Source of the DNA: Cytophagales bacterium
GTDB taxonomy: Bacteria > Bacteroidota > Bacteroidia > Cytophagales > 172606-1
Length of the DNA stretch: 64,000 nt
Direction: 5' to 3'
NCBI GenBank assembly: GCA_030448185.1
Contig: JAUJNL010000015.1
Location: 21,998 to 85,997 of the forward strand
The notes under the pieces are model-generated. The model was not told where the DNA came from. It saw only the letters and a program-made list of their open reading frames with translations, and made no database searches. Below are positions 19,748 to 26,770 of the stretch, one piece after another. Every line of letters starts with the position of its first letter. Position 1 is the stretch's first letter. A program made the position numbers and the translations under genes.

Positions 19748-20539
19748 ATGAAACTTCCCCCTTGTAAACTTTGCTTAAAGCATCCAGCCGACAAAAAGAA
19801 CTCCCACATAATTCCAAAGTTTATGTGTAAAGGTCTTTTTGAGGGAACAGAACCAAGACACGCACTTTCTATTAACCGAACAGGTAAAGGAAGAAAAATT
19901 CAAGACACTCCAAAAGAAGATTTTATTCTATGTAAAGCTTGTGAAAAACGAATCGAGATATTAGAGACCGTTTTTGCACGAATCATAAATAATATACACT
20001 TGTATAGGGACTTACCTCAAAAGTTTAAACTTCTAAGCCTTGGAACACAGCAGTATATAGAATGCAATAACATCCATCCGACATTGTTTAAGTTATTTCT
20101 TTACTCACTTGTATGGCGGGCTTCTATTTCTAACTTATTTGAATTTTTGCCCTTTCAGCTTACTGAAAAAGACGAGGAAATCATCAGAGAGTTTCTAAAT
20201 AACAATCTGACTGTTGATAAGAAGTTACTTTTAGAAGGAGTAGAAAAAATATCGAATATTCCAAGCTATCATAGCTGTATTATAAAACCGAAAGAAAAAT
20301 CCGAATCTTCCAGAGGAATATTTTCTATTTGTTCTATGAGTGAGACAGCGCATATTCTACTTTTAATTGACTTTGCTATATTTTTCTATACTGACGAAAC
20401 TTCAATCAGACATGTACTTGAAAAATTTAGTAATAAACAAAACCAGAAAGTAATTGTGACTTTAGGAGAAACTGAACCATGGCTGGACTTAAATCGAGTT
20501 TATCTTTCTAAAATGCTTAATGAAAAAAACGGTAGCTAA
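19748..20539 (+). CDS. cassette 1: zinc-finger/HNH-like hypothetical protein
   Basis: Protein of 263 aa, function unknown. The N-terminus has CKLCLKHPADKKNSHIIPKF, then CKACEKRIEILE about 60 residues on. This C-x2-C, SHIIP, C-x2-C(E) arrangement is that of a widespread uncharacterised family with a zinc-binding, HNH-like fold. The remainder is helical, with one hydrophobic stretch (HILLLIDFAIFFY). I start at ATG 19748, just inside the array boundary, and not at the open codon 19634 that lies outside the cassette. The stop TAA lies inside the following attC-like box, so the protein ends NGS. The gene is very A+T-rich, a sign of transfer. Confidence 0.75.
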   Translation: MKLPPCKLCLKHPADKKNSHIIPKFMCKGLFEGTEPRHALSINRTGKGRKIQDTPKEDFILCKACEKRIEILETVFARIINNIHLYRDLPQKFKLLSLGTQQYIECNNIHPTLFKLFLYSLVWRASISNLFEFLPFQLTEKDEEIIREFLNNNLTVDKKLLLEGVEKISNIPSYHSCIIKPKEKSESSRGIFSICSMSETAHILLLIDFAIFFYTDETSIRHVLEKFSNKQNQKVIVTLGETEPWLDLNRVYLSKMLNEKNGS

Positions 20540-20669
20540 CATGGTGTTGCTGCAATACGGGCTGAAGAATATGTGTTCAACTTATTATCTTTATCATCAA
20601 CTGGAACTAAGTGACGCTACAGTATTTCAAATACCCATACTGACAGCAACACCTGTTCCGTTGGCAGCC
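20531..20669 (+). repeat. attC-like site 1
   Basis: The site opens GGTAGCTAAC (20531-20540) and closes GTTGGCAGCC (20660-20669). The inner arms GGTGTTGCTG (20543-20552) and CAGCAACACC (20644-20653) are perfectly complementary. GGGCTGA lies inside the left arm. The outer boxes match at 7 of 10 positions when mirrored. Confidence 0.7.
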
Positions 20670-20717
20670 ATTTTAGCCTGACTACTGCCTATTGACAAAA
20701 TACCTAAATCTGACATT

Positions 20718-20951
20718 ATGGAAATCAAAGTGCAAATACCTTTTCAACAACTTTTGACAATAGTAAAGACACTGACACCGGCGCAAAAAGCCCGGTTACG
20801 CAAGGAACTTGATGAAGAAAAGCCTGTTTCTAAACCCGAGGAAGATGACTTTATCAACCTTTTGCTCAATGGCCCGGTGTATAGTGACAAAGACATAGCC
20901 ATTATTGAAGAAAACAGAAAAAGTATTGCAGCATGGCGGACAAAAAGTTAA
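20718..20951 (+). CDS. cassette 2: VapB-like antitoxin
   Basis: Small protein of 77 aa starting MEIKVQIPFQQLLTIVKTL, with a lysine/arginine-rich middle (AQKARLRKELDEEK) and an acidic C-terminal tail (YSDKDIAIIEENRKSIAAW). This is typical of short antitoxins of PIN-domain toxins in Bacteroidota. It overlaps the toxin gene by 19 nt, so the two are translationally coupled. No DNA-binding fold is obvious, so the toxin-neutralising role rests on context. Confidence 0.75.
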   Translation: MEIKVQIPFQQLLTIVKTLTPAQKARLRKELDEEKPVSKPEEDDFINLLLNGPVYSDKDIAIIEENRKSIAAWRTKS

Positions 20952-21337
20952 TGATCGATACGAGTATTCTTATTGACTATTTCCGCAAGAGCGACAAAGC
21001 AAATTCAAGGCTAATTGCCCATTTCAGGCAATACAACCAGCTTTATATTTCAAGCATTACCCAATTTGAAGTTTACAATGGTGCGGCTGAAGTGCACAAA
21101 CAGTTTTGGGAACAAATGCTGCTAAGACTAACTATTTTGGATTTCGATGGGAAGGCAGCTAGACAAGCAGCAGAAATTGTTGGACAGCTGAAAACCAAAC
21201 GAAAAACCATAGACAAGCCGGACTTATTTATTGCTGCTACAGCCATTGTACATGGGTTGAGCTTTGACACGCTGAACCTCAAACATTTCATCCACATTGA
21301 CAATTTAGACTTGCTGACGACAAAAAATGGCAGCTAA
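20933..21337 (+). CDS. cassette 2: PIN-domain toxin (VapC-like)
   Basis: PIN-domain ribonuclease toxin of 134 aa. The acidic site residues are visible: the first aspartates in MIDTSILIDYF, the glutamate in SITQFEVYNGA, and the later aspartate in IDKPDLFIAATAIVHGL. The closing segment (SFDTLNLKHFIHIDNLDL) is the usual VapC end. The TAA stop lies inside the next attC-like box, so the protein also ends NGS. The gene overlaps its antitoxin and has no room for its own promoter. Toxin-antitoxin pairs are common passengers of cassette arrays. Confidence 0.88.
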   Translation: MADKKLMIDTSILIDYFRKSDKANSRLIAHFRQYNQLYISSITQFEVYNGAAEVHKQFWEQMLLRLTILDFDGKAARQAAEIVGQLKTKRKTIDKPDLFIAATAIVHGLSFDTLNLKHFIHIDNLDLLTTKNGS

Positions 21338-21468
21338 CATGGAGTTGCGTTATGGCAGGCTGACGAACATGGCTGAACAGAAGTTTTTCAATTTGGCTGT
21401 ATATCTTTATCCAGGGCTGACGTTCCATGAATGCCCACACGAACGCAAAGCTCCGAACCGTTAGCCGC
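21329..21468 (+). repeat. attC-like site 2
   Basis: The site opens GGCAGCTAAC (21329-21338) and closes GTTAGCCGC (21460-21468). Inner arms GGAG plus TTGCGTT (21341-21351) pair with AACGCAA (21442-21448) plus CTCC (21451-21454), leaving AG unpaired. Such extrahelical bases are a hallmark of folded attC sites. GGCTGAC occurs in the left arm. Confidence 0.7.
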
Positions 21469-21475
21469 AAGCCAA

Positions 21476-21957
21476 ATGAAATACCTTCTTTTAGCCTTGT
21501 ACCTTGGACTGTTACTGCATTCTTTGGACTACCTGATAAAGTTTTGTATAGCCAAGACATCATCGGGTGGACACCTTTCATCCTGATTTTTATTTTGCAA
21601 ACCTATTTGCTATATCAATTATTGAAGTCTTTTAATGTAGTGCCAAAATACCTGCTGGGTATCTGTGCTCTATCCGTTTTAATAATTGGTCCGTCGTTCG
21701 GATATTATCTTGGCTACCAGGAAGAAAAGGACTATCAACAAAGGGGAGAAACAACTAAAGGTATTGTATATAAAAAGTGGTATAAGTCTGGGAAGAATAG
21801 TGAATGGCTTTTGCGGTACCATTATTTGGTGGACGGTGTTACTTATTCAACTTTTAGCGAGACCGATAAAGACCACAAGTACAAAATTGGTGATGCACTT
21901 ACTGTTATTTATGTTAACGACTTTCCTCAAAAAAGCAAAATTGTAGAACTCGAATGA
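21476..21957 (+). CDS. cassette 3: small membrane protein with DUF3592-like C-terminus (probable frameshift)
   Basis: Product of about 160 aa. Beginning at ATG 21476, directly inside the cassette, the sequence gives a clear membrane helix (MKYLLLALYLGLLLHSLDYL). A base seems to be missing near 21540, after which the frame continues VLYSQDIIGWTPFILIFILQ with two more helices. The soluble end TKGIVYKKWYKSGKNSEWLL and IGDALTVIYVNDFPQKSKIV resembles DUF3592-type folds. The frame of the second part is open back to an ATG at 21427, but that lies within the attC-like site and gives no sensible N-terminus. Function unknown. Confidence 0.6.
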
Positions 21958-22093
21958 TGCGGCTAACAGCAGTTTTGCAAAAGTTGGGCTGACATAATAA
22001 ATTCAAACTTTCAATCGCTATTCAGCTTTTGTGCAAGTGTTAAGCAGACGAATAATAAATGCCCAACCTTCGCAAAGCTTATAGACCGTCAGC
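21958..22093 (+). repeat. attC-like site 3, degenerate right end
   Basis: The site opens TGCGGCTAAC (21958-21967). Inner arms GTTGGGC (21983-21989) and GCCCAAC (22061-22067) pair, and GGGCTGAC follows the left arm. The closing box reads CCGTCAGC, one base away from the CCGTTAGC of site 2. This suggests a decayed end that fixes the right limit of the array. Confidence 0.6.
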
Positions 22094-22144
22094 ATATACC
22101 ATCATTGAGCGTTTAGCATTCAAAATTCACCATTCCCGAAGGGA

Positions 22145-24073
22145 TTACAACTGAGCTTCCAATTTCGTTGTATTTCCGGCATTATCGGAGATTTCCAGGA
22201 CCAGGTGTCCTTTCAGGGGCTTGTTCTTATCCAGGGGATCGGCCCAAATGAGATTGGTTTTGTAATCATACTGCATCAGCAGCCATTTGCCATCCAGATA
22301 GGCCTTGATTTCATCAATTCCCGACAGGTTATCGGTGATGGTACAGGCAATCCGGGAAGGCGTGCGGACTACCAGCCGGGCCACGGGGGGAACATTATCG
22401 GCAGCAACAGTGAACGTACCTAACTCTTTTGTGTCAAAGCTAATCTCGCTGCCTACCCAAGTGCCTCCCTGGTATACCAGACGCCCATTCTTAATAATAT
22501 AAGCATCCATTTTTGAAAGATCGGCGCCACCGGTTTCTGGCTTCAGGCGGATATTGATTTTATCCTTCAGAGGAATGTCGCTACGCCCGATCTGGAAGCG
22601 GTTGCCTTGCCTTGCCGTTTCCAGAAAAAGGGTATCGAAAAGGGAGCTTTCATCAAAAAGAATGCTCAAAGAATCGGCTTCAAACAGGTACCGCTGCCGG
22701 GAAGCTACCGTAGCCTTAAAATTAAAGGTTTTACTCTTTCCTCCCGTCATTGCCCCTACTGAATCGGGCACGGCCCGTTGCATATTCCACAAATATGCGA
22801 CTTCACCGCCGTGGCTATAGGCTGGTGCCAGTTCACTGAGACGGCCTTTAATGTATAAGCGGGCCGGTTCGATGCCTGCCTGTCCGGTTTTCCGTTTTAA
22901 TACGAGGGTATTTTCCTGCAATTCGGATTGCCAGGCCGCTGTTGTAGTACTTACATTCACCAAAGGTGAAGGGGGTACGGGCTGGCTGCCTTTCAGGGTA
23001 AACTGCAACTTTGACTGGTTCCCGTTGGCATCCCACACGCTAATTACTACCGTATGCGGATTATTATCCCCAATGTTGATTACGCCTTTGCCGGCACCGG
23101 TTTTGTAAACGCCCAAGTCATTGCCATCTGCCACGTAGCAACGCTGAAACCGGCTGCCATTGCGCATGTACACCGGGTAATTCATGTGCACATTGATACT
23201 GCGCGAAACGTCAAAAGATAATTTATCGAGGTGATAGTAGAAGACTACTGCATTGTCCATTTTGACCTCAATACTGCTGATTCCGTTGCGTCCGCTGGAA
23301 CCATCAGCCAGGTCACTGGAGAGGAGTTCCAGTCCTACTGGTCCCCAGACGGGAATGGCACTGCTGATCGCATACACGTTAGGCGCCGTTTTACGGGGCA
23401 CAAATTCAAACCGGCCAAATTGGTCCTTTACCCGGGAACTGTATCCCATCGCCTGGATCGCCAGCCGGTCAATCACTGGGGCGATATGATCATGTACCTC
23501 CTTGAAACCAAAATATTGAGGATTATACACAATGTCCTGCTTGTCACGGATCTCGTAGTGCAGGTGCGGCCCACCGGAGCCCCCGGTATTCCCCGAAAAT
23601 GCCACTATTTCCCCTTTTTTTACCCGAAGTTGGGAACTGTCCGGCAACAATTCGATTTCGAAAGTCTGCTGTGCATATTGTTGCTGCCGCAAGTAGTCAC
23701 CAATTATTTTATTAAAATTTTTGATATGGGCATACACCGTTACATAGCCATTGGGATGCGTCAGGTAGAGTGCATTGCCGTAGCCAGCCCGGGCAATCTT
23801 GATTCTTGACACGTAGCCATCCGCCGACGCATAAATAGGCAAGCCTTCCCGCCCCTGCGTACGGACATCGAGTCCCGCGTGGAAATGGTTAGGACGAAGC
23901 TCTCCCATGTTTCCGGCAATGGCATTAACCTGACCGGGCATGATCGGAAACTGAAAATATCCCTGCGGATATTGCTTCTGGGCGGTAGCGGGCATTCCGC
24001 ACACCAGCGAGGCAACAATCCCTAACAACCCATATATTCCGCTAAATCTATTCGAAAGAAACCTGTACTGCAT
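22145..24073 (-). CDS. M23-family (LytM) metallopeptidase
   Basis: Exported protein of 642 aa with a signal peptide ending CGMPATAQ. The M23 domain comes early: the zinc ligands are in RPNHFHAGLDVRT near residue 65 and in GPHLHYEIRDKQD near residue 175. The remaining 450 residues are beta-rich, with no named domain, and probably bind or position the enzyme. The role would be cutting peptidoglycan cross-links or peptides. It reads towards the cassette array and ends 52 bp from it. It is monocistronic. Confidence 0.9.
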   Translation of the reverse strand: MQYRFLSNRFSGIYGLLGIVASLVCGMPATAQKQYPQGYFQFPIMPGQVNAIAGNMGELRPNHFHAGLDVRTQGREGLPIYASADGYVSRIKIARAGYGNALYLTHPNGYVTVYAHIKNFNKIIGDYLRQQQYAQQTFEIELLPDSSQLRVKKGEIVAFSGNTGGSGGPHLHYEIRDKQDIVYNPQYFGFKEVHDHIAPVIDRLAIQAMGYSSRVKDQFGRFEFVPRKTAPNVYAISSAIPVWGPVGLELLSSDLADGSSGRNGISSIEVKMDNAVVFYYHLDKLSFDVSRSINVHMNYPVYMRNGSRFQRCYVADGNDLGVYKTGAGKGVINIGDNNPHTVVISVWDANGNQSKLQFTLKGSQPVPPSPLVNVSTTTAAWQSELQENTLVLKRKTGQAGIEPARLYIKGRLSELAPAYSHGGEVAYLWNMQRAVPDSVGAMTGGKSKTFNFKATVASRQRYLFEADSLSILFDESSLFDTLFLETARQGNRFQIGRSDIPLKDKINIRLKPETGGADLSKMDAYIIKNGRLVYQGGTWVGSEISFDTKELGTFTVAADNVPPVARLVVRTPSRIACTITDNLSGIDEIKAYLDGKWLLMQYDYKTNLIWADPLDKNKPLKGHLVLEISDNAGNTTKLEAQL

Positions 24074-24228
24074 TCGTCTGATTGAAATTTTTCCCTAAAG
24101 TTCTGCTGGTTGATTTAAAGATACGCCGATACCCCGAAAGAAAGCTTCTCCCTCCCGCGGGTACGCATTCAAACCTATACCTTAACTCACAGAACCTCTT
24201 TCGAATTTCACTTGCGGATAAGATTTTT

Positions 24229-24837
24229 TTATTTCACCTCAAAATCTAACATCTTCTTTCCTTCAATACTAGCCTCCAGGCGGTCACCTGGCTGAACGGC
24301 GCTTACGCCTTTGGGAGTGCCGGTGAAAATGATGTCGCCCTTCCTCAAGGTAAAGAACCGGGAAACATAGGCAACGATCACGTCAAAGCTAAAAAGCATG
24401 AGACTCGTGTTGCCTTGCTGACGCGTTACTCCGTTGATTTGCAGACTGAAATGCAGGTTTTGCAAATCAAAACCGCCTTTGGGAACAAATTCAGAGACTG
24501 GCGCCGAACCATTAAAAGCCTTGGCAATTTCCCAGGGCAGCCCTTTTTCCTTGCACCTTTGCTGAAGGTCGCGGGCCGTAAAGTCAATGCCGATGCCGAT
24601 CTCGTCGTAGTATTTATGGGCAAACTTCTCGTCAATGTTTTTACCCTCTTTACTGATCTTCAGCAAAATTTCTACTTCATGGTGAATATCCTTCGAAAAA
24701 TCGGGGTAATAAAAGGGAGAATTGTCTTTTAAAAGGGCCGTATCGGGCTTCAGGAAGACAACCGGTTCATCAGGACGTTCATTTTGCAACTCTTTGATAT
24801 GTTCAGCGTAATTTCTACCGATAGCAATAATTTTCAT
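24229..24837 (-). CDS. fumarylacetoacetate hydrolase family protein
   Basis: Protein of 202 aa with the FAH C-terminal fold. It opens MKIIAIGRNYAEHIKEL and has the metal-ligand segment DIHHEVEILLKISKEG near residue 50. GIGIDFTARDLQQRCKEKGLPW near residue 82 and the closing GDIIFTGTPKGVSAVQPGD complete the family pattern. Relatives act as acylpyruvate hydrolases or oxaloacetate tautomerases. The substrate cannot be told here. No catabolic neighbours are present. Confidence 0.92.
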   Translation of the reverse strand: MKIIAIGRNYAEHIKELQNERPDEPVVFLKPDTALLKDNSPFYYPDFSKDIHHEVEILLKISKEGKNIDEKFAHKYYDEIGIGIDFTARDLQQRCKEKGLPWEIAKAFNGSAPVSEFVPKGGFDLQNLHFSLQINGVTRQQGNTSLMLFSFDVIVAYVSRFFTLRKGDIIFTGTPKGVSAVQPGDRLEASIEGKKMLDFEVK

Positions 24838-25047
24838 CCTATTTTGGTTTGATGTTTGATTATTCTAATGGAACGGATCATAAGTTTTGCGTATAAGGTC
24901 TAACGTTGACTTGCAACAATAAGCCGGAAACGAAAAAGCCGAAACCCGAAGCTGAGAACCAGCATCCGGCGAAAATAGCGATAAAATTGTGACGGATAGA
25001 TCCTGTTGACGCCAAAACTTTACAAAATACGTAACTGTAATAAAAAC

Positions 25048-25888
25048 ATGAAAAAAACCCTTATTGCCCTCACCCTGATAGGGTTCATGGTGAGTTGTGC
25101 CGAGGTTCCCCATTACGGGACGCCGGCAACTGAGATTAGTAAGCAACCAGGAGCTCTATACTCTTAGCTTTCAGGCCTACAATCAATTCCTGCAGCAGAA
25201 CCAGGTAGTGAATAATTCGGCTCAGGCGGCAACCGTAAAACAGGTAGGTAGCCGCTTGCAGGCTGCTATTGAGACGTATATGCGTCAGAAAGGGCTCAGT
25301 GAACAATTGTCCGGCTACCGCTGGGAATTTAACGTGGTGGAGAACCAGCAGGTCAATGCTTTCTGCATGCCGGGAGGTAAAGTGGTGGTATACACGGGTA
25401 TCCTGCCCGTAACCCAGAGTGAAACCGGCCTAGCGGTGGTGATGGGACACGAAATTGCCCATGCTATTGCGGAACATGGCAACGAACGGACCAGCCAGGG
25501 GCTGCTTGCGAATGGATTGCTGCAAGCTGGTTCCATTGTGGTAGATTCTAATCCTTCATTGGCCCGCCAGATCGCACTGCAAGCCGCTGGGGTAGGTACG
25601 CAACTGGGCATGCTGGCTTATGGTCGGAAGCAGGAATCCGAGGCTGATGAGATTGGATTGATTATGATGGCAATGGCCGGCTACAATCCGGAAGAATCCA
25701 TCAACTTCTGGCAACGGATGGCCGCCCAGAACAAAGGACAGGAGCCGCCTGAATTTCTGTCTACGCACCCCTCCAACCAGACCCGTATCAACGATCTGAA
25801 GCGGCTCATCCCGAAAACAATGCAGTACTATAAAGGTGGCAAAGGTGGCGGGTCCGCAGCGGGTGCGGCCGGTAGCCGGGGAAAATAA
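25048..25888 (+). pseudogene. M48-family metallopeptidase lipoprotein, one frameshift
   Basis: Reconstructed protein of about 279 aa. It has a lipoprotein signal (MKKTLIALTLIGFMVSC) and then CAEVPITGRRQLRLVSNQEL. The zinc motif is HEIAH in VVMGHEIAHAIAEHG, with the third ligand in ESEADEIGLIMMAMAG. This is the periplasmic Oma1/BepA-like M48 layout. An extra C in the C4 run at 25108-25111 separates the signal peptide from the rest. Removing it joins the two. The remainder is intact, so an error in the sequence is likely. The C-terminus is glycine-rich. Confidence 0.88.
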
Positions 25889-25980
25889 ATCGGTTGACGA
25901 CGTTCGATGTGCGATTAACTGCGTTGAGCCATTCAGGGTTGGCGATGTTTGGTGAGGATATCGGATGTAATTAATAAGCT

Positions 25981-26011
25981 AAAAGCCCGGGGCGAGTAGC
26001 TTCGGGCTTTT
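25981..26011 (+). terminator. rho-independent terminator of the M48 gene
   Basis: AAAAGCCCG (25981-25989) pairs with CGGGCTTTT (26003-26011). It lies 93 bp after the stop. Confidence 0.8.
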
Positions 26012-26207
26012 GTGGCTTACTCTCATACTTCCCCAGGATAAATAGGGAGCCATGTATTTACTACTTCTTACCTCCTACTTCGCTCCTTGCGTCAACGCAC
26101 CAAATGCAGCCATCAAACCATGGCCTGGTCTTTTGGCTCTGCGCATTTCGCAGCTTGCTTGCTGTCCTGCATGGTGGTATATGCCGGTCTTCTTTCTTTA
26201 TTTGTTT

Positions 26208-26417
26208 TTACTTTGTCTCGTATTCAAATTCAATCGGCAACAGTTTGGATAAATCCACATTCTTAGAAGCATCCATAATTTCCAATCCCACAATCTTATC
26301 TCCTTCTCCTATATCAGCTACCATATATTCATTCAGCCTTTCATTCTCCACTTGCTGTTTTCGTTCATCAAGCCGGATATAGAGTAAATCTGTCTTTTGA
26401 TTATAATATATTTTCAT
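26208..26417 (-). CDS. DUF2283 family protein
   Basis: Protein of 69 aa with the DUF2283 pattern: MKIYYNQKTDLLYIRLDERK, then NEYMVADIGEGDKIVGLEIMDAS. It follows the DUF4258 gene with only 8 bp between, so the two form one transcript. This pairing is common and has been suggested to be a toxin-antitoxin module, DUF4258 being RelE-like in size. The function is not established. Confidence 0.88.
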   Translation of the reverse strand: MKIYYNQKTDLLYIRLDERKQQVENERLNEYMVADIGEGDKIVGLEIMDASKNVDLSKLLPIEFEYETK

Positions 26418-26425
26418 TGTCTCTT

Positions 26426-26680
26426 TTATTTGATGTAAAACACTAACACGGTTACGGTGAAAACTTCTCCATTCTCAATCACGTAATACACCTCTACCTT
26501 TTTCTGCTTATACGCTTTGTTGTTCCAAATAGCATTGAAATCATAGATTTTGTACTTAGCTAATCTTCCATATTTGGCCGGAAAAGCTATCCCGTTTTCT
26601 ACAACGTCTCTGATTTCAATTTCATTCGTTCCTCTCTCATTTGCTCTTTCTATGGTATGTGGTTCTATAATTATTTTCAC
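26426..26680 (-). CDS. DUF4258 family protein
   Basis: Protein of 84 aa from a GTG at 26680 (KIIIEPHTIERANERGTNEI), the family start, although the frame is open to 26731. The histidine-x3-arginine-x3-arginine-glycine pattern and the closing YYVIENGEVFTVTVLVF fit DUF4258. It is the first gene of the pair with the DUF2283 protein. Confidence 0.82.
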   Translation of the reverse strand: MKIIIEPHTIERANERGTNEIEIRDVVENGIAFPAKYGRLAKYKIYDFNAIWNNKAYKQKKVEVYYVIENGEVFTVTVLVFYIK

Positions 26681-26770
26681 GTTAAGTCTTTTTGCCAATA
26701 TAGTGTTTTTTCCTTTGCTGGCATATAACATCTAATATCCGACATCGGCTGTCCGATATCCGAAATCATG

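Larger units (their letters stand above)
19730..22093 (+). mobile_element. integron-like gene-cassette array without integrase (CALIN-like)
   Basis: Three consecutive plus-strand gene units are each followed by a site of about 140 bp. Every site begins with a box of the type GGYAGCTAAC, contains GGCTGA about 25 nt on, and ends with the mirrored box (GTTGGCAGCC, GTTAGCCGC, and a degenerate CGTCAGC). The first cassette is preceded by GTTAGCTACC at 19730, the exact reverse complement of the box at 20531. Inner arms of the sites pair with each other and leave unpaired bases. The region is more A+T-rich than both flanks, and the flanking genes are ordinary chromosomal genes on the other strand. 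No integrase gene is in the window. Confidence 0.7.
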
